From the NCBI GenBank assembly GCA_013115145.1, contig JAAPAO010000445.1:1-30058 (forward strand): a stretch of 30,058 nt of DNA. Direction: 5' to 3'. The translations under genes and the position numbers were made by a program. This stretch comes from Perkinsus chesapeaki (Eukaryota; Perkinsozoa; Perkinsida; Perkinsidae). Shown piece by piece: positions 21,201-29,170 of the stretch (positions within the stretch are counted from its first letter, which is position 1; the number at the start of each line of letters is the position of its first letter). The notes under the pieces are model-generated. The model saw only the letters and a program-made list of their open reading frames with translations, had not been told where the DNA came from and searched no databases.

Positions 21201-21875
21201 TCCGAATTTATCACGAATGGTACTGAGACAAGGCGTATCCTGAAACAACAAGGCATATTCATCAACGCCACGGAGATTTCCGCTCACCTCAGCGCCTGCG
21301 CTCAACTTGCTACCAGTTAGGAAAACCTGCACTCTTTTAGAATTGCCTTCCAACGGTCCCATACACTCCAGAAAGGCTTGCCTGATATCGTTGGCCACTT
21401 CCTTAGCATACTTAGTCGCCTCTTTAGTGGTGGATTGAACCACCGAGTAAAGTAATGTTGGAACAACTAACAGGACATCACTGGCTTCGTTCTCACGCTT
21501 TCGGGGTCGACGTTGCCCTTCAAGAGGAGGGAGCTTCCACTGTAGAGTATTTTTCAGCGAGGTTAATTCTAGGACCGAAGGCAGTGGCTGTGTCTCATCA
21601 GAAAGGATATCGCTTAGCCGCAGCAGCGCAGCATCGGCACATATTCCAAATATCGATAACAACTGTATTCGCCGAGTTGTCGGGGCACCACTTTCCTTCA
21701 TGGGGATGAGAATAGCTCGGATACTGATCGGTAGCTCAGGTAGTGAGAGCATGTCCTGCAATACCACTGTTACTCCTTGGAACAAGGAAGCCAGTTCATA
21801 CCTGGCAGGGGAACGGCAGCAGAGGGCAAAGGCAACCACTGCCGAAGTGAAGCGGAATAGATGGCAATCGATCTT
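18225..21875 (-). CDS. Large TRAF-type zinc-finger protein with beta-propeller-like C-terminus
   Basis: The main exon runs 21875-19000. The 3' exons are 18952-18936 (a 17-nt micro-exon, tentative), 18887-18763 (or to 18745), 18714-18550 and 18503-18225, for roughly 1,150 residues. The first 700 residues are hydrophobic/helical and match no family I know; a vWA-like fold is possible. Two TRAF-type zinc-finger units follow: CSYGCGWRGSPLELPRHE with CHLRKVTCPLC, then CCGRRGCFWTGPRDTLSEHK with CDLRSVDCPHCGW. The C-terminus has repeated strand-turn motifs ending in W-R or W-E (LEGTLLVWRYND, GTSEGDVVVWEVE), typical of WD40-like blades. The combination suggests a scaffold or ubiquitin-pathway protein, but no RING is visible. 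The exon starts after CCCGCAG with no ATG. The first in-frame ATG is 21752, and a 5' exon may be missing. Confidence 0.75.
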
Positions 21876-22027
21876 CTGCGGGAAATTAGCCAAGATATTC
21901 GTTATCTATTCAGGAACTCACAGAGACAAGTGCAGAAGGGGGTCAAAATCTTATATACTAAACATTTAAAAACAAGTGGGACAAAACTGAGCAGCACTGG
22001 GCTTGTAGCCAGATATTGGCATAAGGC

Positions 22028-22862
22028 TTACTTCGAGCTTTCCATCCATTGAACGGTCCTCGAGGTCAACAATAGAATCGTAAGAATGTCGTTAACAGTC
22101 CGTTCAACAGCGATGTCGGTTAGGGTGAGCTCTACTGCTGATGCTGCACTACTTGCCGTGCTTCGTATGGCCCTGGCTATGCCACCATCGTAGGGATTGT
22201 TCGAGAGACACAAAAGTGTGCACTCTCTTCCACACTGTAGCTCGCGTTTGGACATCTATCCGGCACAGCAGGATATCGGTGACGATTGCCCGGCAAACTA
22301 GATCAACGCAAATCTGCTGGAATGAAACGGTTAGCTCAGAGCATGCCGCATGGAGTGAATCATCGACATGAGGACCGGTAAAGACTGACTTCCACCAAAA
22401 ACGTGTGAAAGGAGAACTACTAGTAAAGTTGGCTGGCAGATTCTGCCACTGACAACATGTGTTAAGTTGTGCTGCACTTTTCAGTTTTGAGGGACGCTGC
22501 TGCCTGAGGAGGGTATGGTCCACTACAGCAGCTGCAGCAACAGCAGCAGCTTAGTGACTTCAATGAGCGGCTGCGCGTCAGTATCCAGTATGGAGTTTAA
22601 TAAGCCACCTTGACCTAGTCTGGCTATACAATCGTGGACCGCTTCAAGGGGACCTGCTGGGATAACTGACATGCCAAAACGATTGAAACTCACCAGTGAG
22701 GGTCAGAACGCCTGGCCGAGTTGACTCGAGAAGACTAACAGTAACCGTTTCGCTATCAACCTGGCGAAAAGCGAATGGGGGTATACCACACCGGCTACAT
22801 GTCGGTACAACAGCCTCGAACGAATCTGGCGAACTCTCTGCCACTTCGACGTGAACCACCAC
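22028..22862 (-). CDS. Unassigned multi-exon gene with CxxC motif and helical C-terminus
   Basis: Exons that keep phase: 22862-22694, 22653-22527, about 22503-22232 and 22172-22028 (TAA), with 40-nt and 59-nt introns clear. The junction near 22526-22504 would imply an intron of only 23 nt, so the middle is uncertain; a donor near 22600 with an acceptor at 22524 is an alternative. The N-terminal part contains VVPTCSRCGIPPFAF, a possible zinc-binding CxxC. The middle has a Leu/Gln-rich run encoded by a CTG/CAG repeat (KLLLLLQLLQQ). The C-terminus is Ala/Thr/Leu-rich and helical (STASSAASAVELTLTDIAVE). The first exon follows a good acceptor (GTGCTCTCAG), so it has a 5' exon that I could not place: the upstream frame reads QVWCLK just before a GTAAAG donor. 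No family recognised. Confidence 0.5.
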
Positions 22863-22997
22863 CTGAGAGCACCGTTGGCACCAAGCAGCTATACTAGTCT
22901 AATACCATCACATGTGAGTAGACTTTACTTTCAGGCACCAGACTTGGTAGCATGTAGGACCTGCTTCGGTACAGCGGAGTCCCAAACCACTCCCACC

Positions 22998-24002
22998 TCA
23001 CCAGAGCTGCCGATCATTCTGCATTGCTTTTATAACTTCCTTTACACCAAACAACACTTGCATAGTCGAACCGCTAACTTCAACAATACGCTCTTTAACG
23101 CCCGATTCATGCGAGGATATCTAAGCTCGAAGTGTGCACCTTCCCTGGAATGTGAATAGCACTGAAATCCTCGAGTTGGACTTTGCACAGATGTCCTTGT
23201 GGAGTGCACCACGAGGGCCTAGGATACATGGGACAGACGTGTCAGGTATCTATCGGGGCTGTTCAATAGAACGGGCGGCATAGAGGACTGACTAGCAATC
23301 TGATAAGGTAATAGCCATAAGGTGGCTCCACACCCGAGAGAGGGTTCTGTGCTGACGATTGCAGTCTACCGCCGAATTCGACAGGGATTCTGTTGAGGTC
23401 GGTGACTGGATGACAACCCTCGGCCGTAAACGACTTGCGACATATCTAACATGTCGACATTATAAGGTGAATGAGACCGCAGGGCAGGCCCAAAGCAGAA
23501 GACAGATATGTTCCGACTTCTTCTGGGCATCCCCGACTGTCTTCTGTCATTTTCTAGTACTGTCTAAACTACCAAGTATCCTCCGAACTTCTTCGCAGAT
23601 GCCTTCCCAAAGAAGCATCGAACTACCTCCTCAGCAGCCAGCCACAGAGAATGCAGCACTCCAGATAGAGTGACAATCCTTACGCCGTCACCCAACCCTC
23701 TCCTGCTGGATGTGTCCAACTGTACGGTAACAATGACACTAGCCTCATCACTCCCATAACACTACTTCTGACATTCTCAACCTCGTCCGCGTCCTCACTG
23801 CCAGCTCCCGAATGGATCTGCCTCCACGACCGAGTATCGCTCCGACCACATTTGGCCGTATTAGTATCTGTACTGAGAATAAAAGTAATGCCATCGAACT
23901 GCCCACCTTAGCGTAGGCAATGCCTGACTCTAGAGATCCCCCCCCTGCCGGTTTAGATCGATCTTGGCCAGCTTCCTGTGAACCGCTCAACATAGAAGCC
24001 AT
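22998..24002 (-). CDS. Two-KH-domain RNA-binding protein (PCBP/hnRNP K-like)
   Basis: KH domains bind single-stranded RNA through a GxxG loop. Exons: 24002-23907 (ATG; 32 codons), 23867-23766, 23719-23573, from 23536 (end unclear), then 23249-23163 and 23120-22998 (TGA). The first KH domain reads ILIRPNVVGAILGRGGRSIR with GRGG in the loop and continues as VRIVTLSGVLHSLWLAAEEV. The second reads IPDTSVPCILGPRGALHKDI (GPRG loop) and finishes with KERIVEVSGSTMQVLFGVKE. Introns of 39, 46, 36 and 42 nt keep phase. Between the domains lies a Ser/Pro/Gln-rich linker (SPYNVDMLDMSQVVYGRGLS). The splice between about 23370 and 23250 is not resolved: an in-frame TAG at 23368 must be removed, and I found no donor in the right phase. 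A role in mRNA splicing, stability or translation is inferred from the family. Confidence 0.8.
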
Positions 24003-24455
24003 TACTGAAATTTATGCATGCCTTCACCACGACACATGAGCAAGTGAATATCAAGGACAATATGATCGTAAAGATTTTACTTAATGTGATGAGACACTTA
24101 CAAGTATACACAATCCTGATAAGATAAAGTGTGATGAGACAGTTTACAAAGTATTCCCAATCTTGATCAGCTCAAACTAAGGCAGGCCCCCTCACCTAAT
24201 AACAGACTGCCGAACGCAAGACAGTAACTAGACAAAGACTAGAGTAATAATGTCAACTCAGGATTGTTACACCACCTGCTCGGGGGATGGACCCAACCAC
24301 CGAGAATAAATGTACTCGTTCATCGTTCATGGTTAAGCGTTATAACGGAAGGGGGATGGATGGCCGCCGAGGCTTAGGCATACTATTGAAGGCCGCGTCA
24401 TGTACAAAAAATGGATTACAAATAGCAACAGAACCGGAGTTCTCCCAAGCGGAGG
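24003..24455. other. Intergenic stretch, nothing recognised
   Basis: Between the 3' end of the CYSTM-like gene and the start of the KH gene, both on the minus strand. A short block 'gtgatgagaca' occurs twice (about 24088 and 24131), each followed by similar AT-rich sequence. Otherwise no feature is supported. Confidence 0.5.
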
Positions 24456-25023
24456 TTAGTTGTCCAGCAAACAACATAAAGTGCAGCAAGCGCAGGCACC
24501 TGAATCAAAACCACATGGCTGATTCTTCGATTCATCAGACACCTACCCAAGAGACACGCACAGCAGGCGTCGTCCGCATTGCTCTTCCCGTTATCGGGAT
24601 GATGTGTGGTGTATATAACCTGCTGAGGTGGAGCGTTATACGGCTGAGCATACGGCGGTGGCTGCGAGCCACCATTGTAGCCACCGTAAGGGTTGCCGTC
24701 GGCGTACGGTATGTTATTCGGTGGAGGAGCATACCTGGGAGGAATCACACCAGCGAATAACAAAGGTAATATCCCCTTACCCAGCCCCACAACCGCCACC
24801 TGGCGTTTGTACCTGAACAGAACGATAACCAGAAATTGAGGTACGAAGGGAATCGGCAGGCAACAGAGCTGGTGGAATGGGAAGAGCTTACTTGAAACGT
24901 CTGACCAGGATAGACCCCCTGCGGCACTTGAACTTGCAGAGGCATTCCGTTGGAAGGGTCGACAACCTGTATTGTGCTACCCGGAGATGCACCAGCTGGC
25001 ACTTGGACTGTGATGAGTGGCAT
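24456..25023 (-). CDS. Small proline/tyrosine-rich protein with CYSTM-like Cys-rich tail
   Basis: Four exons: 25023-24892, 24812-24781, 24734-24547, 24499-24456. Introns are 79, 46 and 47 nt and the product is 131 residues. The N-terminus (MPLITVQVPAGASPGSTIQV, then MPLQVQVPQGVYPGQTFQ) is two copies of a VQVP-A/Q-G-x-x-P-G strand-turn unit. The middle is Pro/Tyr/Gly/Asn-rich (YAPPPNNIPY, PPPYAQPYNAPPQQ) and probably disordered. The last exon, joined by a phase-1 splice, gives DDACCACLLGACACCTLCCL and a final LDN. This matches the compact Cys-rich membrane-associated tail of CYSTM-type proteins, which are often palmitoylated and stress-related. Without the last splice the Cys block is lost, which supports the model. 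A peripheral membrane location is inferred. Confidence 0.85.
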
Positions 25024-25291
25024 AAAGGTGACGGGCGAAAAAGAGAACTGTCCCAAACAACTGAATAAGTTTCTTAGAGCTTCAGGTTGAAGCTCTGAAG
25101 ACTAGTTGCCTTCGTAAGCATTGGACTTCCCTGGCCATAATGATTGAGTAAAACCTCCAAGTTAAGGTATAATGGAATCGATTGTGATAAGATGCTGTTC
25201 CATAATCGGAAACCAGTAGTGATCGATGATGTAGAGTTTAATAGTACAAATAGCATCAATTCATTTACGTTTTAATATAGCAAAAAATACC

Positions 25292-25863
25292 CTATCCGAC
25301 ATAGCCTGCAGATGCCTGTGTTTTTCCGTCGCCTTCATAAGATTGCCATCCATCAGTCCATTCCGAATACGCATATCCGCCATCTTCATCGGCGGTTTCC
25401 GTATTGACCTCTTCAGTATCTTTCCACTTTCCAAAAAAGTGCCATCTACGATCTAGGCTGCTATCAGTATACCACCAATTGCCACCTTCTTCAAACCATT
25501 TATATTCCATGGCTCGATCTTCGTCATATGTATCGCTTCTAGGGCTCTCTGGCGTAGCAGTGGCATCGCCTTCAGTTTCGCTCCCCTTAGGTAGTGAATT
25601 CAGAAGAACCTTATTTAGCATTATTTCACCGGGTCTGTGTGGTTGTCGGCAAAAAGGGCACATAAGTCGGCCCATCCCTCGGGCTTGGCCAAGGTCCTCG
25701 ATACAGCTAGCACAAAGGTTGTGACCGCAGACCGATAGTAACTGGGGAAAAGTAGAATAAATATGGATTTGCATGGCCTCACTTGGGGGGCGTGATCAGC
25801 TCTATCAAACGCAGCCGAGCAATACTCACAGATTAGATCGTTATCGTGGAAGGAGTCCGCCAT
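25292..25863 (-). CDS. RING-finger protein (probable E3 ubiquitin ligase)
   Basis: Exons 25863-25783 (ATG; 27 codons) and 25741-25292, joined across a 41-nt intron; 176 residues. The splice assembles the RING: LICEYCSAAFDRADHAPQ, then LLSVCGHNLCASCIEDLG, then MCPFCRQPH. The ligand order is C-x2-C, C-x-H-x2-C-x2-C and C-P-x-C, a C3HC4 RING. After it come a short helix (GEIMLNKVLLNSLPKGSE), an acidic linker and a Trp/Tyr/Gly-rich acidic C-terminus (WFEEGGNWWYTDSSLDRRWH). That tail is unusual and might bind a partner. No membrane segment is present. E3 activity is inferred from the RING alone. Confidence 0.85.
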
Positions 25864-26086
25864 GGAATGCTCTAATTAATACAAACCCAACTACGAATTT
25901 TTTGAAGTGCGACGCGCCGACGATGGTCCGTGGAAAAATGTAGGAAAATGTCTCTAACCGCGAATCGAACTTGAACTCCACGGATCGAAGGCCAATTGCC
26001 GTTTATCAACACAACAAGTTTTTTGCCAGCAGCAGTAGTTAGGCACCCGACTGCAGCACATTAGAACGAACCACAAGATGGGATGT

Positions 26087-26191
26087 AGTAGGCTCAGTGA
26101 CAGTGGACTTGCCAATGACAATTTGTCATGTTGTGCCGTGGACTGTAGGCTACAGCTTGTCGCACGCATGCGTTGCGTGCCTGAGCCTACT
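26087..26191. ncRNA. Cloverleaf-like structured element, candidate RNA or cruciform
   Basis: AGTAGGCTCAG (26087-26097) pairs perfectly with CTGAGCCTACT (26181-26191) to close a 105-base element. Inside are three perfect hairpins in series: ATGACAA-T-TTGTCAT (26115-26129), CTGTAG-G-CTACAG (26143-26155) and GCACGCA-TGCGT-TGCGTGC (26162-26180). The last abuts the closing stem. It is not a tRNA: there is no anticodon arm, no T-loop consensus, and two hairpins have 1-nt centres, which RNA hairpins cannot adopt without opening base pairs. That point favours DNA-level symmetry. Transcription and strand are unknown. Confidence 0.35.
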
Positions 26192-26291
26192 TCTGTCATT
26201 ACTCGACCCGAAGATATACTGCAAGCCCAAGAGCAAGTAAGATGCAACCATAGGCAGTCTGTCGGGACTTTGGGAGTCCCACACTCCAGTG

Positions 26292-26308
26292 GGTCCCACA
26301 GTGGGACC
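26292..26308. repeat. Perfect 8-bp palindrome with 1-nt centre
   Basis: GGTCCCAC, A, GTGGGACC. It lies 11 bases after another hairpin (GGGACT-ttggg-AGTCCC, 26264-26280). Confidence 0.8.
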
Positions 26309-26551
26309 AATAAGTTACTAGCAATATTATGCAAGCCTGGAGCCCGGACGTAAGGAGCAAGTATAAGTACGCTGCCTCAGCATCGCTGAGGGTTCGTTGG
26401 CAATTGGTGACCAGAGCGAATCAACCCGAATGATAGAGATGGACCAGAAGGTTCAACCCAGGTCGAGAGCTTGACAACTTGACATACTGCCCATTCTCGC
26501 ATGCGTCGTCGACAAGATCTTGTGTTAAGTTCTTCTTAGCACCTGTGTCCG

Positions 26552-26570
26552 TGGCACGGATTCCGTGCCA
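26552..26570. repeat. Perfect 9-bp palindrome with 1-nt centre
   Basis: TGGCACGGA, T, TCCGTGCCA, located 29 bases before the shorter hairpin CCGGAG-ctt-CTCCGG (26600-26614). Confidence 0.8.
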
Positions 26571-26860
26571 ACCCTTCATCCCTGTCCCCCGCATCTCCTC
26601 CGGAGCTTCTCCGGTTATACTTTCCGTTGAGTTTAATCGCCTAAACTCCAATGGGAAGCTTGATTCACGTTCAACTCAATAGGATCCTCAATCTCGTAGT
26701 AGCCCATCTAATCCAGTCTAATTACGTCCGGTGGCCAGTTGGTCCATCCTCATTTCGCTCATTACTCTTTATTCACTACCTGTCACCAGTGCCGGGGACG
26801 GCGTACTCTTATCGCTTAGCTGATACTTAATGTATCACTCATCGTAGGACTTGCTGCTCG

Positions 26861-26880
26861 GCTCTGGCCAGGGCCAGAGC
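26861..26880. repeat. Perfect 9-bp palindrome with 2-nt centre
   Basis: GCTCTGGCC, AG, GGCCAGAGC. A smaller one, TGATAC-ttaat-GTATCA, sits 40 bases upstream at 26821-26837. Confidence 0.8.
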
Positions 26881-27565
26881 TGCTTTACGTGTAGAGGTTC
26901 CCGCGTCACCGTAAGACGCCCCCGATGAGGTTTAACCGGATCCAGCAGCTCTTCTGTAGCCGCATCTTTCGTATATTTGTATAACTGTGCGCCCCGTTAA
27001 TCATTGTGTATTTGTCGTAGCGACACTGTGGTCGTGCTTGCCCAAAGTCAATTATTACTATTAAGTTTCATGACCGCCACAAATGCGGCGTGCTCCACCA
27101 TGGTTTAGTCGAGGCGAGACGTATACGATAGGATGAAATGGCACTGGAAGAACACCAGCGTCGCTGGTCCAGCAATATGCTTTTATCCTTGGAAACGGCA
27201 GCAAAACTGTCATGATGGATGAACTGACAATGGATCAACAGAGGCGAGAAAATGATACCATTGTGCCGTTTGTGTATGCGTACAATGTATGCCGTACTTG
27301 CGCACGCAGATGCAAACCTTAGCACAAAATCCTTGGAACCGACCGTCAATACTAGGATTCAATAAGAACTGATACATGGTGCAAAATCGAATCTAGGTTC
27401 TCAGCTGAGATGAAGGTGTTGTCCGCTGCTGGGCATATCTCCATCATCTTTCTCACTTAGTTGTTCCATATCCCACTTACTTTTGTGGAGCAGCTTCTAA
27501 AACTAATTTTTTGTTCGAAGTCGAGCTGCAAAGAAGATATCCACATCCTATAGGACAGAGATAGT

Positions 27566-29170
27566 ATGATACAGCTGCACATGATCTACTGGATGCTATT
27601 GCTCTTCGGCGCATCCGCTGATGTCCACACTGCGGTTGAGCTTTTGGAGAAAGCGTTGACTGGAAAGGTGCAAACCTCCAAGATTCCTGACCCTTTCAAC
27701 AGACGGTTCGGGGAATCTCGAGGATACATTCCAGCAGCAATGGTGAACGTCTCTTCGGCGGATGATACCAAGAAAGCGCTAGATATCTGTTTGGCCAATA
27801 AAGCACCAGTCGCTCTTAGGAGCAGCGTGGGTCATTCTTATATTGGCCAGTCAACAGTTAACAATGGTATCGTCATCAACTTTGACAATCTAAGGGAGTT
27901 CACTGTCATAAAGGAGGATGATGGATCCTACAGTGCTCGACTTGGTGCGGGCCTAGAGCTCCTGGAAGTATATTCACGACTGGCCCGTCACGATCCTCCT
28001 TTAGGCATCGCTGCTGGTGATTGCCGATCTGTTGGTATTGCAGGGCTAACTCTAGGTGGCGGTTTGGGTGTATCTTCTGCAAAGTATGGCGTCACTGTTG
28101 ATCGCCTTAAGTCTGCTGAGGTTGTGATATACAACAAGCCATGTGGAAGATTTGAAGTAGTTGAAGCTACTGGATATAATGAACACTCGGACCTGTTCTT
28201 CGCAATCCGTGGCGGTATGGGTGGCAACTATGGTGCTGTTGTTTCCCTCACCTTCTCAACTTTCCCGGCTGATAAGGTTCTGGTTATGAAAACTGGCGCC
28301 TTGAAGCCGAAGGATGTAACGCAGACCGATTTGATGAGGAAGTTCATGGCGTACATGCACTCGGGATCAGCCGGCCCCGAGCTTTTTGGTTCTGGGCAAT
28401 TCTCGAATGGAGCTATCGAGTTCCAGGCGCAATGCTTTTGCGACCGTGGCTGTGTACACTGTAACAAGCTACTGGACGGCCTCCAAAAGGCAGTGGAAAT
28501 TGTACATCCATGGCGGGCTGAGCAAGATTACGGTGAAGCCATGTGGATGTGGATGGGCTGCAGCGAGTACTACCCACCAGGGGGCCTTCGAGGCTGCACT
28601 GAGCGACAGCTACTCGATTCGATGGAGAAGTGCTGGAGACTCGGCAATAAGTACAAGGGTCAGATATACCAAAGCAAGTCCGTGTTCTTCCCGAAGAATA
28701 TTCCCCTCGAGATTCTGAGATTCATGGAGACTGCGACAACGGATGAAGCTTGCCACCCCGGACCTTGCACCATCCAACTATATTTTCACGGTCATGCCGC
28801 ACTTTCCCAGCCGCGTGATTGCAATGAGGCTGGTGGAAGCTGTACAGCGTTCGACCATCGATCTGCGGGATGGTGGTCCCAAATGCTAATCAACTGGTCG
28901 GAAAACGAACCTGATGTGAGCAGCAAGCTACGCTGGTTGAAGAGCCTCTACCAGAACGTATTTCCGCGCTCCTCAAAGACAGCATACCAGAATCTGATTG
29001 ATATTGACCTAGCGGATGGTCGCAAATGGGTCGCTCAGTACTTCCCTAATGCCGCTACATATCCAAGGTTACAAAAAGTCAAGTGTCGCTATAATGCTAT
29101 TAACATGTTTACATTCCCAGCCATCGACAAAATGGTTGTGGAGATAAGCGATGGCATTTGCAGAGCATGA
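27566..29170 (+). CDS. Secreted FAD-linked oxidase, berberine-bridge-enzyme type
   Basis: The product is 534 residues in one uninterrupted exon from ATG 27566 to TGA 29168. The N-terminus MIQLHMIYWMLLLFGASA is a signal peptide. The FAD-binding PCMH fold is clear. VALRSSVGHSYIGQST holds the His that normally carries covalent FAD. AAGDCRSVGIAGLTLGGGLG holds the Cys that gives a second FAD bond in bicovalent family members, with the GG(G/x)xG loop. The C-terminal YPRLQKVKCRYNAINMFTFP matches the family's YPRL-x-K-Y-D-N-x-F-F-P signature. Extra cysteines in the substrate domain (CFCDRGCVHC, CHPGPC) fit an extracellular protein. Such enzymes oxidise sugars, alcohols or alkaloid-type substrates with O2, making H2O2; the substrate here is not predictable. 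It is intronless, whereas nearly all neighbours are split by many short introns. This could mean later acquisition or retroposition. Confidence 0.9.
   Translation: MIQLHMIYWMLLLFGASADVHTAVELLEKALTGKVQTSKIPDPFNRRFGESRGYIPAAMVNVSSADDTKKALDICLANKAPVALRSSVGHSYIGQSTVNNGIVINFDNLREFTVIKEDDGSYSARLGAGLELLEVYSRLARHDPPLGIAAGDCRSVGIAGLTLGGGLGVSSAKYGVTVDRLKSAEVVIYNKPCGRFEVVEATGYNEHSDLFFAIRGGMGGNYGAVVSLTFSTFPADKVLVMKTGALKPKDVTQTDLMRKFMAYMHSGSAGPELFGSGQFSNGAIEFQAQCFCDRGCVHCNKLLDGLQKAVEIVHPWRAEQDYGEAMWMWMGCSEYYPPGGLRGCTERQLLDSMEKCWRLGNKYKGQIYQSKSVFFPKNIPLEILRFMETATTDEACHPGPCTIQLYFHGHAALSQPRDCNEAGGSCTAFDHRSAGWWSQMLINWSENEPDVSSKLRWLKSLYQNVFPRSSKTAYQNLIDIDLADGRKWVAQYFPNAATYPRLQKVKCRYNAINMFTFPAIDKMVVEISDGICRA

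Larger units (their letters stand above)
25864..27565. other. Gene-poor 1.7 kb stretch with many perfect palindromes
   Basis: No frame here has convincing start, splice sites and protein-like sequence. A plus-strand frame from ATG 26078 overlaps a set of hairpins and ends near a GTAAGA at 26238; I regard it as doubtful. What stands out is structure: palindromes at 26115-26129, 26143-26155, 26162-26180, 26264-26280, 26292-26308, 26375-26391, 26512-26523, 26552-26570, 26600-26614, 26861-26880 and 27154-27168. Most have arms of 6-9 bases and loops of 0-5. Confidence 0.6.

Noticed and set aside
19294-21709. Several plus-strand frames of 80-177 codons opposite the TRAF zinc-finger gene
   Set aside because: Antisense shadows of a long, well-supported coding exon.
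25955-26010. Possible minus-strand tRNA ('cgaatcgaac' region)
   Set aside because: No paired T-stem, D-arm or acceptor stem can be drawn.
26421-26682. Overlapping open frames on both strands near 26.5 kb
   Set aside because: Neither strand has an ATG plus splice support, and the interval contains palindromes, which keep both strands open symmetrically.
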